Origin: Amphiura filiformis
Taxonomy: Eukaryota; Echinodermata; Ophiuroidea; Amphilepidida; Amphiuridae
Direction: 5' to 3'
Length of the DNA stretch: 64,000 bases
Assembly: GCF_039555335.1 (NCBI RefSeq)
Contig: NC_092631.1
Location: forward strand, 2,170,001 to 2,234,000
The position numbers were made by a program, and so were the translations under genes. The stretch's first letter is position 1. The number at the start of each line of letters is the position of its first letter. Below are positions 43,576 through 55,736 of the stretch, one piece after another. Under the pieces are notes generated by a model. That model did not search any database. It saw only the letters and a list, made by a program, of their open reading frames with translations, and had not been told where the DNA came from.

Positions 43576-43810
43576 GATATCTAATTCACACGAAGCAAAT
43601 TCAATTTCCAAGGGCGAGTTATGTGTCCTGGCAGACATAAACAACACTTTCACCTGCACTTTTCATTCACATTACAATTAGATTGCAAGCCACATCCTTG
43701 AAAGTAGAGCATGCATATACGTTTTGCAATTTGCCCAGTACATCAATTTCACCTTGCAAATCCATATCACACTGCGCAATCTTGTTGCAAGGTGGTTTGC
43801 AACCGGTAAC

Positions 43811-43979
43811 CAGGGGTGTAGCAAGCGAGTAGACATGGTATGAACGAAGTCCAGGGGCCACGAGGATTCATGGGCCCCGAGCAATAGCGAAAATGAAATA
43901 AGGGGGAAAAAGAGACTGATGTTAAAAGGACCCTGCGCTGCTCCTTGATAATGGCCCCTTGGATCTGGCTACGCCCCTG
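43811..43979. mobile_element. Small MITE, CAGGGGTGTAGC ends
   Basis: CAGGGGTGTAGC at the left and GCTACGCCCCTG at the right. Inner sequence includes GAACGAAGTCCAGGGGCCAC, similar to a patch near 39,920-39,980 (inverse). Confidence 0.65.
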
Positions 43980-45486
43980 TCTAAACAAGCAATTTGGAAA
44001 TTGCCTAGTTTGAGTTAGCCATTATGTTGTTCACTACGACTGAAATTTTTTACACCAAGAATATATCTTATGGTTGATCCTAAGGGCTCGGGTGCTCAGA
44101 AGGGGATGGAAGGGAGGAGGAACGAAAGAAGGTGAAGTGAAAACTTGATTTCTTGGGCTCGGTTTTGAACCACGGAACCCGTGGGTGCCGGACACATGAC
44201 CGGGGATGCCTTGGCAGCCCAAGTTTTCCGTGCCTATCATCATGATCATGAATATATCATGTCGCATGATGACGCAACCGGATCATGTATGATATGTGCG
44301 CTTTGTGCATTTACTGTTTTTTGATGTTTGGCAGGGTTAGGGTTAAGGGAAAACTGTAGTTAAATAAACTCAATTCACAATCCAGGGATTTCAAGTCACT
44401 CGATAATCAGGAACAATAATGCAAATTTTGACCTAATTAAATTAAACGTGCAAGTGAAATTTCAAGTAAATTTATTTACTAACAATTTATACAATGACCT
44501 TTATGTTCGGCATAAAAAGGAAAATACATCAACCTAATAATTATTATTAGTTAATATTCAGATAGTCGCAATATTGCTCAGGGGCAAGATCATTATTTCT
44601 CTCAAAACAATAAACAAATTTCAGTTTTATGAACACAGAGCGTGCACGTATTACTACAATACTGTAATTTCAAGGAATTGATTTCTTTACAAAAAATGTC
44701 ATCGCTGAAGAAGCAGAAGTGGCATCCCATGATTCCTAGCGACATATTTATTTTCAAGTAATTAAAATCACCTAGTCCTGAACTGAAATACATATCACTA
44801 CATTGGATTGGGACCGTTCATTTTAGCATTTTTACAACATGGACAAAAAGATGCTGAGTTGAAAAAAAAACACCAGATTTGATCACTAGGCAATGAACAT
44901 GCACTAATTTATCATCTATGCCTTTTATGAGAACTGTATTTCCAATGTAAAAAATATCTACAGTACCTATAAAGACCTTTTAAAGAGTGCGGTTGAGGGA
45001 CAAAGTAGGATGACCCTTGAAGTACTACCCCTTAACAGACCGATAAATGTGCACTCTACACTAAAACAAGGAAACGCAAACCATCTCCGTGTATTCTGGG
45101 AAGATGATGAACGATACTACTTGTAAATCAATATGCATAATCAAGTTAGATTCTACAAATAAAAAGATCGCTTGCGCCAGTGGACCAGATACATATCGTG
45201 GTGCAACAAGTTAGTGCTGAACTCAATACTATCATGCACGTAATTATTCTTTCCGTCGCGTAAGTCAAGGAAGAATATTTCATCCTTGACCAGAATTTGT
45301 AACTCTTAGTCGTCAATATCATCTGTTGCCAATTCAATGATCTCATTCGCACTTCTATGCTGAGTACAAAACTGCCGAGTTTTCAAATAAATCTACTGTT
45401 AGTAGTTATCTAAGGAACTTATTTGGAATCACTTGATAGGTTTTTGTATCCGTTTGAAACACGTTTGAGTTTATAATTTTCTTATA

Positions 45487-46539
45487 ATGGATTTCATAGA
45501 CGACAATCTGACTCTTGCAGGTATATGGCCAGATGCGACGACATCCTCTGGCACCGCGGAAACAAGCAATACCGGCAGCAGAAGTTCTGGTTTGATCTTC
45601 GAAGCAAGTGTCATTGTCGCTGTGGTCAGCACTCTCGTAAGCTTCATCACTGTAGTTGGCAACATTTGCGTTTTCTATATAATATATACAGACAAACGCA
45701 TTCTTACGTACACCAACTATTACATATTGGCTCTCTCTGTATCTGACATAGTTGCAGGTGGTTTTACAATGCCGTTATATTCCGTCTATTGGATTCTTGG
45801 GTATTGGCCGTTTAGTGATATGCTGTGTGATGCGTACCTCTATGTAAACCAAGCGTTCATTCACGTTAGTATCATAATGATCGTCACCATTGCTTATGAT
45901 CGCTGGGATGCATTGGAACACCCTCTTCAACATCTTCAGAGACGGACTCTAAGCCATGCAGTAAAGCTAATAACTATAAGCTACAGTATACCTCTGCTCT
46001 TTTGGCCTTTTGGGTCTTTTCTCTGGCCGTATCTGAAAGGCTCTCGCAATATCCTACCAGGTTTTTGTTATCCACCATATGTAGCTGACAGCTTTACATT
46101 TCTCATGTTTGCCCCTGTCATATTCTTCTGGGGTCCCTTTGTCATCATATGTGTGCTGTACGCTCGTATATACATGATCATTCGTCGCACTGAAGCCTTG
46201 CAGAAATCATTTCGACTCCCTCGTGCTGAACATACCAGTACCACAGGCAATTCAACAAGTATGACAGAAGTTGTCATTGATAAAGCATCTAAAGATAACA
46301 ATGCCAATGATAATTCTAGTTTCACGAAAGACGAAGATGATGTTGAGCCTGACAAATTAATCAGAAACCAACCAAGAGCCAATTCTTTTCATGAAGATAA
46401 GTTTCGCAAGGAGAATAAACGTGCCAATCGAACTTTGACGTTGATTTTGATCGCAATGGTGCTCGCATCTTCCCCCTGGTCGGCTTTGGCTCCTGTATTT
46501 AGTACTTGTAGGACATGTATTCCACTATCATTATATCAG
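45487..46539 (+). CDS. Atypical amine-like class A GPCR exon 2 (TM1-TM6)
   Basis: 351 codons from ATG (MDFIDDNLTL) to GTAAGT at 46,540. Serine-rich N-terminus without a signal peptide, then TM1 with GN (58-59), TM2 with Asp87 (2.50), TM3 from C114, loop Cys194, TM5 with Pro217 and TM6 with Pro330. It aligns without gaps to muscarinic receptors around TM6 and the C-x2-C-I-P loop. Departures: Asn121 where amine receptors have Asp3.32, DRW (138-140), Tyr166 for Trp4.50, Ser328 for Trp6.48. Third loop about 95 residues, acidic and Ser/Thr-rich. It ends CRTCIPLSLYQ before TM7. A foldback sits just beyond the donor. Confidence 0.9.
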
Positions 46540-48016
46540 GTAAGTTCACCAAAGGATTTGAAAGTTTGATGTCAACCCTGGAATTATGAAAACTTTTGGT
46601 CCTCGTTACATCAACTGTTGGTCCAAATTACACATATTTAGCAAGTTTAGAAAAGGGGTTGAAAAACTTGACGGAGCCCAAATGCGACGCCAGATTTATG
46701 TAAATTTTGGTGAAGTCGGTCAAAATGCAACAAAATAAAAATGAGCTCTGAATACACTTTTTGCAAATTAGTAAGAAAAAAATGTTTACTGAAGGACCTA
46801 AAAATTTGGGTCAAAATCGTGTTTGTTATGATTTTCTCTCAAACTGGGCATTCTTACATAAATCTGACGTCACAGTTGGGTTTGTCAAATTATTGCCAAT
46901 GAGCAGGGAGACCTAAAAGATTCCATAATTCCATGGTTGATGGAAGTGCATAGTAGCATACCGTATTGCCTGGGCTGTCAGAGCATTGATGATTTGCAAA
47001 GTTTGCCGAACAGTTTATACGATACTAATTGTAATTGTTTTTCTCGCTTTCTCTTTACGTACGTGATTTGACTAGCATGGTCCTAATAATTAGCCCACAA
47101 TACAAGTTTCTTGTTTTTATGATTACAATACATATTATAGTGCCTTAACTTGACAGCTTTTTTACATTGGTTTGTTTTAGATAATCTTTCGAGATTGTAA
47201 GGACCATCTTATCTATGTTTGTGCGATATTTATAATTAATATGAACATTTTGTAAGTGCAATAATTGTTTGTCCATATTTCATAAGTGTGTTTTTTAATT
47301 TAGCATGTAATTCAGCCTTATAGTTGCAATATGATGAACTTAATATAATGCACAACAACGCATTGCTCAATTTATTCAGTCAATTGGTCTTTCCCATTCA
47401 ACAGCTTTCAAATGCAGCATATACTAACTAAAACACTTTTTCAAAAGCACTACGCACAGACATAAAACCAAAAGCCTCACTACCTGAATTTGCTGACCAC
47501 TGAGGTCTAAGACACACCATATAAACTATTTACATTCAAGGACTTGCAGCAAAGAAGAGCACACCCCATTCATACCACAATAAACCATAGCAGCTAAGAT
47601 CAGCTCCCCGAGTTATTATATGAGTAACCGAGACGAAAGCGCGAACTCACATTGTCAAACACGAATGTATCGGAATCTAACGTTTTACCGATTGCGCTAT
47701 TAAAAACTTGACATTAAGAATTGGAACACCCTGTATCATATCTTACACATTATTTTGCATGGATCATGGGTAAATGCTATATCAAACACTTTTGGAACAA
47801 TGCTATTCATAATAAGGGTCAGTCAGTTGTAATTGAGAGTGCCAGACTGTGGCGTAATAAGTTCGTGCTAAACTCAATAGTGATATGTTTACTATTGTGG
47901 TTTAAATTTCAAGATACAGAGTGTTCGCGTTCAATTAAAAGACAGGTCGTTTGCGTATCAGTTTCAACCCATCACTGGTTTTCATTATTTGAGACTGTTT
48001 TGCCGCAAATTTTGTA
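46540..48016. other. Spacer/intron between receptor exons 2 and 3
   Basis: Only 1.48 kb. The first 400 bases include a foldback (46,573-46,940). No NPxxY, DPxxY or hydrophobic open frame bounded by AG was found. The 5' flank of exon 3 (from about 47,840) resembles that of exon 2. Confidence 0.6.
46573..46940. mobile_element. Foldback past receptor exon 2
   Basis: CAACCCTGGAATTATGAAAA at the left and TTCCATAATTCCATGGTTG at the right, with TTTTGGTC / GACCTAAAA continuing the pairing. Confidence 0.65.
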
Positions 48017-49074
48017 ATGAATCCCGAGGAGATTTTGACTCTATGGCCAAACCTAACGACATCCATAATTGGTACTGAAACTTCAAAAAGTAGCAGAAGC
48101 AGCAGCATGGGTTTGCTCTTCGAAGCAAGTGTCATTGTCGCTGTGGTCAGCACTCTCGTAAGCTTCATCACAGTAGTTGGCAACATTTGCGTTTTCTATA
48201 TAATATATACAGACAAACGCCTTCTTACGTACACTAATTATTACATCTTGGCTCTCTCTGTATCTGACATAGTTGCAGGTGGATTTACGATGCCGTTATA
48301 TTCAGTCTATTGGATTCTTGGATATTGGCCTTTCAGCGATATGCTATGCGATGTGTACCTTTATTTAAATCACGCTTTCATCCACATCAGTATCACAATG
48401 ATCGTCACTATTGCTTACGATCGCTGGGATGCGCTGGAGCATCCTCTCCAACATCTCCAGAGACGGACTAGAAGCCATGCAATAAAGCTAATAAGCATAA
48501 GCTATACCATACCGTTGCTAATCTGGCTTTTTGCATCCTTTCTCTGGCCGTATCTGAAAAGTTCACGAAATATCCTGCCAGGTCGCTGCTACTATACCCA
48601 CAGTATGTAACCGACAGCTTTTTATTTCTTTTATTTGCACCTATTATTATATTCTGGGCGCCCTTTGTCATCATTTGTGTGCTGTACGCTCGTATATACC
48701 AGATCATCCGGCGCACTGCGACTTTGCAGAAACATTATCGACTGACTCGTCTCTCTGCTGCTGAAAATGCCCGTACAAAAGGCAATCCAACAAGCATGAG
48801 TGAAGTCGTCTTCAATAAACCATCTAAAGATGAAAATGCACATGATAACCCAAGTTTTACCAAAGACGCGGAACATGATATGCCAGACAAATCTAACAGC
48901 GAACAACTGGGAGCAAGTTCTTCTCATGAAGACAAATTTCGCAAGGAAAATAAACGTGCCAATCGAACATTGACATTGATTTTGATCGCTATGGTGATAT
49001 CATCGTTACCATGGTCAGCTTTGGCTCCTGTTTATGTTAGCTGTAGTTCATGTATTCCATTGGCACTGTATCAG
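48017..49074 (+). pseudogene. GPCR exon 3 (TM1-TM6), frameshifted after ECL2
   Basis: The ATG at 48,017 (MNPEEILTLW) opens a frame matching exons 2 and 5 through TM4 and the loop (NILPGRCY). Around 48,590-48,597 a net insertion of two bases (or five), compared with its paralogues, shifts the frame and gives a stop at 48,608-48,610. From about 48,600 to the GTAAGT donor at 49,075 the other frame is fully open and conserved through TM5, the third loop and TM6 (LPWSALAPVYVSCSSCIP). Everything else is intact, so this is a recent loss or a sequencing/assembly error. It has the same Asn3.32, DRW and Ser6.48 pattern. Confidence 0.85.
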
Positions 49075-50495
49075 GTAAGTGAAGCAGTAATTGTAGGGTA
49101 TTAAGGTAAATCGAAATCTTGGGTTCAAATTCAGCGCTGTCCATTTGATTAACATGATTAAGGTTATTAATTATTTTAAACTGTTGTGATTTGGTAGTTC
49201 ACAGCATCTTACGAATGGTAGTGAGTTTTGGCAAAAACTGCATTGCTCAATTCATAGCGAGCGCGTAGAAGAATTAAAATATCACAGAGATACTTTTATA
49301 GGTGCTGCGGTTCTTGAGTTACGTTGTAAAGAGCGCTGAAACAACAACACTTTTGTAAAACGTACATAACTCATTAACAACAATAAATTAAGCAAGTTTG
49401 CAAAGTATACAATTTGTAGAATGAACTTTTGCAAAACATCAAGGTGTTAATTTTCAATAATATAGTGATCTAGATAATGAAAATCGATTTTTAGGTTGCT
49501 TCGACCAACAATACCTCGTCTACCATTAAAGCAGGTTGGGAAGGGAATACCGGTGTAAAAATACTTTGTGAAAATTGCCATAGAAAACCGTTGAGGACGA
49601 AAGTTTCAGAGTGATCAGGGTTTCTGGATTGCAGGCCTGGTTTGTAGATGAAAACATTTAAGAATCGTTCACGCTATGGAGGCAACAACACCGAATGCAT
49701 TAAAATAAACTAATACAGTCGGGCATTGTGGATCTTTTAAGATCACTTAAAAGTTCTAATAAGCAACAAATAAGCGAAGGTCACCATGGTCACAAGTAAA
49801 CGTTTACAACCTACATGTATGCTTCATCATGTTCATTTACTGCAACATTGACGTCGAGACGATATTTCGAGATCTGGCATTTTATTTATATATTTGTATG
49901 ATTTACTTGTTGAGCAAGTAGTTGTCAGTAACAGGATGGAGAAATTATTTAAGAAATGCTGATTTTGTAGAATCTGGACCTTCATCGATTTTTGATGTGG
50001 TAATAATTACATTGGAGGATATTAATGTAAACGATGATGGGTATCTTTACATTGGCTTATTTAGTACTACAAAACAAAACAAAAGAAAAGAAAAGAAATT
50101 TAATTAAAACAAAGTAATAACATTTGTGATTTTGGTAATGTTTTTACTTGTCTAATATTTGGTATCCGCTCTGTATTAATTTAAATGTATTACAATGCAA
50201 ATAATTTTATCGGATTTTGCTTCTATATTTGAACATAATGATAATTGTTTTTGTATTTCATGCCCGAAAACGGGCTTTTATTTAAATCATTTCATGCGTT
50301 GCAAATAAAACAGTACAATAATGATACAATACAAGCACAAAAAGAATATACAATAAGAATATACAATACAGACAAGTTCCAGAGGGGTAATATAATACAA
50401 TACAATATTCACCACCGGGCCGAGACAAGCATATAAACGGGGTCATGAAATTAATATGAATTAAAAAAAATTCCAATACACTTTTATGGATTTAA

Positions 50496-50606
50496 GGTGG
50501 CACCACATCCCCTGACAAACCCGTGACCATCCTTGCATTCCTCTCAACAAATTTGGAGAAAAAATGCAAAAATAGGCACAAAATTGGCCAGGGGTGCAGC
50601 ACCACC
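50496..50606. mobile_element. 111-bp MITE with TTAA duplication
   Basis: GGTGGCACCACATCCCC at the left and GGGGTGCAGCACCACC at the right, with TTAA at 50,492-50,495 and 50,607-50,610. Confidence 0.85.
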
Positions 50607-50949
50607 TTAACAGTATACATATAAAACTACAATAAAGGCTACTAAGATATCGAAGATATAATGCATCACAACAAACTGAGAAAGGGATCCCACTTTTTAA
50701 AATGCAAATCCAACTTCAATTTTCTTTGTGCACAAAAATGTTCAAGCTTCAAGGTATCAACAACCATCATAAGAGAGCTTAGACTGCTCGCATCTACACT
50801 TGTAAATATATCTTCTAGCAATGAGCATAATTTGATTAATACCTATAATAATTATATGTGCTTGTATAGGTCTCTTTTCGTTAATCACCTGCTAAATAGG
50901 GCATTCATTACAGTAGGTTTTTAGTTATTATGCTGTTTTGTTTTTACGG

Positions 50950-51475
50950 GCTCTGGAATGAGCGTTTCGACAGTATTTTTGTGGGACGTGAGGGCACATG
51001 AAACATATGAAATTGAATTCTGAATACGAAGAATGTCCTGATATCAAATAAGTTTGAATTTTTGAAATTCGCGATATAATACAAATTTTATGAAAAATTA
51101 TTAATATTTGATATCTTTAAAAATTTTGATATGTAACAGTCCTCGAAGTAAACTTTATAAATCTAATGATATGTACTTAAAGTGTATGCAGCTGGGAGGA
51201 AAAGCCGACGATCAATTGAAAGTTTTGACCTTTCATATTGAAGATATACACTTCCCCCCTTTTTTTGCGTTTTGGGGGAAATCCATATCTTTACTTCGAG
51301 GACAGTTAAATATCAAATATCATTTGCCATTTGTATTATATTGCGAATTTAAAAAACAAATCAAAATTATTCGATATCAGAAGGACATTCTTCGTATTCA
51401 GAATGCAATTCAATATTTCTGATGTGCTCTCATGTCTCACAAAAATACTGTCCAAACGCTCATACCCCTTCCCTT
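50950..51475. mobile_element. MITE, second copy of the 11,611 family
   Basis: GAATGAGCGTTTCGACAGTA at the left and TACTGTCCAAACGCTCAT at the right. GAATACGAAGAATG / CATTCTTCGTATTC arms as in the first copy. One arm is shortened. Confidence 0.8.
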
Positions 51476-51774
51476 AGTGGTTTCCAAAGGAAGTGTTTTC
51501 CGTCATAAATAAGGGATATCGGAAATCAATTGAAAACATTTTAGTGCAGTATACCTGTAAAAGCCTCACAGGCCATGTTAGGACGCTTGCGTCAGTATTC
51601 CGACACAGATAAGTCTTATTATACATGTTATATGCTGTCGTGTTTTTTTAATCATAGCAAAATATTGTGATTTTCAAATGAAGTGTTTTCCGTCATAAAT
51701 AATGGATATCGGAAATCAATTAAAAGCATTTAAGCGCACTCTATCTGTTAAAGCTTCTCAGGTCATGTTAGGCC

Positions 51775-52395
51775 TTAAAAAAGAGGTTTGTTTGTCCTTT
51801 CCCGACCGACCCGAAAATTAAAAGTCGCCTGCTTTTTATTTTATTTTAAAGGTAAACAGATTTTTTTTCTCATGGTAAAAAACCCCATAACGTATGTGTT
51901 TGAAATGATCTGTATCAGAAATCACCAAATAAGGGACAAAATTACCATCGTATTTCATTTATAATGATATGTCACGAATTTTTAGCATTGTTTGGTGTAT
52001 ATACGCTACACATGTTAGGTTCCAAGCTATAAAATTGGCTAAAATCGTTCAAAAAGGTTCAGATATTTATCAAATATATAGGATGAGTATGTAGACTTAT
52101 AATTTTATGTTTTATTTGTGTACTGTGTCACAGAAAAACCTTGGAAGATATCAGTATTGAAACATTTTATTTTGTACAGTGCTGCTGTGAAAGAAAGCTC
52201 CCAATATTACTTCTTTTTAAAACTTTGAATTTAATTTGACAGTAGCCGGGGCATTAAGAACAATAAGTTAAGTAGTTGTAATTTTTTGTATATTAAGAAT
52301 ATTTTCTTCGTTCTCTAAACAAACAAAAATCGACCTCTTTTTTAAAACCTTCAAAGAGCAAACAAACCATTTTTTCCCAATGTTTTTCTTGGCCT
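51775..52395. mobile_element. MITE inserted in the receptor exon 4 upstream region
   Basis: AGGCCTTAAAAAAGAGGTTT ... and inverse end AAACAAACCATTTTTTCCC..GGCCT. Exon 5's upstream region lacks it, so it inserted after the duplication. Related to 30,871-31,332. Confidence 0.65.
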
Positions 52396-52464
52396 GAATA
52401 CGGGAAATATAATCAGCCGATTTACTTTATTTGAGAAGGTTCTGCTGATAACACAAGTCTTCTA

Positions 52465-53505
52465 ATGGATAATGTGGATGAAGACATGCCTCTTGCAACA
52501 CCTTCCTTTGGAACCGGAACTTCAACCGGTAGTAGTAACAGCAGCAATTATGTGGGTTTGCTTTTCGAAACAAGTATCATTATCGCTGTGGTCAGCACTC
52601 TCGTAAGCTTCATCACAGTGGTTGGCAACATTTGCGTTTTCTATATAATCTATACAGACAAACGCCTTCTTACATACACTAATTATTACATCTTGGCTCT
52701 CGCTGCATCTGACATAGTTGCAGGTGGATTTACAATGCCGTTATTTTCAGTCTATTGGATTCTTGGATATTGGCCTTTCAGTAATATGCTGTGTGATGTG
52801 TACCTTTATGCAAACCAAGCTTTCATGCACATCAGTATCATAATGATTACCACTATTGCGTACGATCGCTGGGATGCACTGGAACACCCTCTTCAACATC
52901 TTACGAGACGGACTCTAAGCCATGCAATGAAGTTAATAAGTATAAGTTACATCATACCATTGATATACTGGCTTTTTGCATCTTTTCTCTGGCCGTACCT
53001 AAAGGGCCACCGCAATATCCTGCCAGATCTATGTTACCCTCAGTTTGTAGCTGAAAGCTTTACATTTCTTTTATTTTCGGTTTTTATTTTATTCTGGGCT
53101 CCCTTTGTCATTACATGTGTCCTATATGCCCGCATATGCCTGATCATCCGTCGCACTGAAGCTTTGCAGAAACTTTATCGACTCCCTGCTGCTGAACATG
53201 TCGGTACAACAGGCAATTCAACAAGCGTGATTGTAGTCGTCACTAAGAAAGCACCTGAAGATCGAGACGCCATTGATAATCCAGGTTTCTCTAAAGACGA
53301 AAAACATGGTGCGCCAGACAAATCTACCAGGAATCAGCCAGGAGTAAATTCTGTTCAGAACAACAAGTTTCGCAAGGAGAATAATCGCGCCAATCGAACG
53401 TTGACATTGATTTTGCTCGCTATGGTGATATCATCATTACCAATGTCAGTTGTGATTCCTGTGTATAGTAACTGTAGTTCATGTATTCCATTGGCATTGT
53501 ATCAG
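52465..53505 (+). CDS. Atypical amine-like class A GPCR exon 4 (TM1-TM6)
   Basis: 347 codons from ATG (MDNVDEDMPL) to GTAAGT at 53,506. Same plan as exon 2: GN in TM1, LALAASDIVAGGF in TM2 (Asp2.50 kept), Asn at 3.32, DRW, Ser at 6.48. Unlike the others TM6 reads LPMSVVIPVY, so the residue after Pro6.50 is Met rather than Trp, and TM5 begins FSVFILFWAPF. The third loop is 80-90 residues and diverges from the paralogues much more than the TM segments. It ends CSSCIPLALYQ. Reading through the donor gives Val-Ser-stop. Confidence 0.9.
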
Positions 53506-55736
53506 GTAAGTTAAGCAACAATGTAAAACTAATTAAATACGTTAAAATTCATCAGACATCTTCGTTTGAGCTAGTTGTTAATGCCTTTTATGTCATTTTG
53601 GACGCCCTGTGTGGAAGCTTCAGCAGCGTCAAATCTGAAATAGCTGGTTGGTGCTCTGTCTATGTCACAGAGAGGTCTTTTGTTATTAATTTTTTAAGTC
53701 TTGAGGTTCTTTGGTTCGTTTTCATTTTATATATTTGTTTATGTTCATTTTTGTCGAGCATACGGCACTTGAGAGTTTGAAAAATGACGTTTGCGAATGC
53801 TCCGATTTCCACGACCACTTTATATCGATTGCTGCTCTGTTTTACTTCAAAGGAAATTTCTGATAGATTTGGATAGAATTAGATAGGTCAAGCTATACTT
53901 TTCTAAATCCTTATGACGAAATGAATACATTAGTATGGTTTTTAACATCAATTGACCAAATTTGAAATTCCATCCCTGCATAAGCGGCCATTTTGGATTT
54001 ATGCAAATTAGGCACTGTTCCACTACTTGCACTTTTTGGGACTTTTAATATGTTTTTAATATACTTTTTTCTGAAATGAATGGTGATTAAATGGTTTCTG
54101 TTACAATTAGTGAAGCTCCGGACTTAGTATTGTGCTGAATTACGGGATACAGGATACAGGATAAAGGCTTATCCTTAGGCCTACGTACCAGACCAAGGGA
54201 AAAGCTAGGTTAGCTTGCCCAACGAAACCTAACTTCTTTCTGTTGAGATCTAGAAAATTTACAGGTCCGCCCAAGCTGAAAGGCAAACGTGAAGTGACCG
54301 TAGCTATCATCCTTATGAAACGCCTGAATAACCAATCAATCAATGCGACATTGTTATATAATCGCTGAACAACCTTTGTTCAACAGCTAATAGCTTCGTA
54401 AGAAAAAACATTTGTTTGCGGCTACTGTTTTTGATGTGCATTATTGCTTAAGTGTTATTTACTAATATTAAACTAACCTTGATTTTATATATTGTATTTT
54501 ACCTATTTTGATATTTCTTATGGATCTCTAATGTCGTGGTTGTCATGTCAGTGCATATTGTCAAATAAATCATTATTATACCAACATTACGTATAAAATC
54601 AACACAATAAGAAGCCCATGTTCGTATGGCAACAAATTGGTTATATTGAAAGTATCTTACTGTTTACATTACTTTTAAATTCGCCATAATTAAATGATTT
54701 GCATGGATAATGGCAATATTACATTCTGTATAACTAATGTATCATATAATGTACATTTTGTTATTTTCGCCAGCCCATAGGGCTGGTATCTAATTCTGAG
54801 ATGGGATTTGTGTACACTAAAGATTAGCTAAGATTATAGCCTTCTTCTATTGGTATGAATTATTTTTTTTACTTCTTGTGGTGGAAATGTTTTTGATGTC
54901 TGCTAATTCGATTTGCAAGGAAAGGAAAGTATGTTTTGCCGTTTCAACGAACGAAAACGATTGAGTATTGCCAAAGTTATGTTTGAATTAAATTATGACT
55001 TAAAAAGTTATCATAGGTTAGGCCTACACATTTAAACATAAACTTGTTCAGCAATCAGCATATCAAAAAAATGACATGGTCAACAATTAGTAATTAGCGG
55101 GGAATGATCACTGGAACAAGGTCATATCAGTGGACTACTGAGCATAGCATGATGTTTGGTTGCCTGTGAGTGCATAATTGATGTTGATAACAGATCTAAT
55201 AATGTTGTAGAATCAAAATCTTCATTATATGGACCACATTGAATTCAAAGTAATTATCTATCCTATCCTGTATCGTTTTATGGGTAAAATTGACTCAAAA
55301 TGTTATTGATGATATTATTGCTATCTTTCACATTAGTTTTGTCTTTTCAACGGGAAAAATCCGATGGAAAATAAAGTTTTTAGGGGTTAGCTATAATATT
55401 CAACAATATATCCCATATTTTGGCATGCACTTATAGAAAATAAATAAATTATTGTCTTACTTTATAAATTATAAATACTGTAAAATGACACATAACTAAA
55501 GTGAGGCCACTTTCTATCTTTTTTATTTGATTCATAAAATTACATTCAACAAAATGATTGAAGACTGAGAAAACACACAATGCAGACTATTACAGAATGG
55601 AGTAGGTAAGATGCCATGTCCATAGCTTTGCAGGAGTTTCGGACTAACAATCAGCACATTAAAAAAATACAGTTTAAAAGTGAAGATTGTAGTGAATGAT
55701 CAGTCCTTTTATCATGTGCTTGCCACTATCTATATA

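Larger units (their letters stand above)
38101..45486. other. Spacer/intron between receptor exons 1 and 2
   Basis: Holds MITEs and repeats (38,153; 39,131; 40,118; 42,110-43,140; 43,270; 43,811) and an inverted SINE-like patch with a B-box-like GTTGCGGGTTCGAACGC on the minus strand near 38,995. I looked for an NPxxY-type TM7 exon and found none. The last 300 bases share sequence with the region before exon 3. Confidence 0.6.
49075..52464. other. Spacer/intron between receptor exons 3 and 4
   Basis: Contains MITEs at 50,496, 50,950 and 51,775. Just before exon 4 a 105-bp direct repeat (about 51,482-51,585 and 51,673-51,776) shares GTTTTCCGTCATAAATAA and ATATCGGAAATCAATT. No TM7 exon recognised. 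Confidence 0.6.

Noticed and set aside
51275-51300. NPYLY on the plus strand
   Set aside because: Lies inside an MITE also present at 11,611-12,264; no hydrophobic segment before it.
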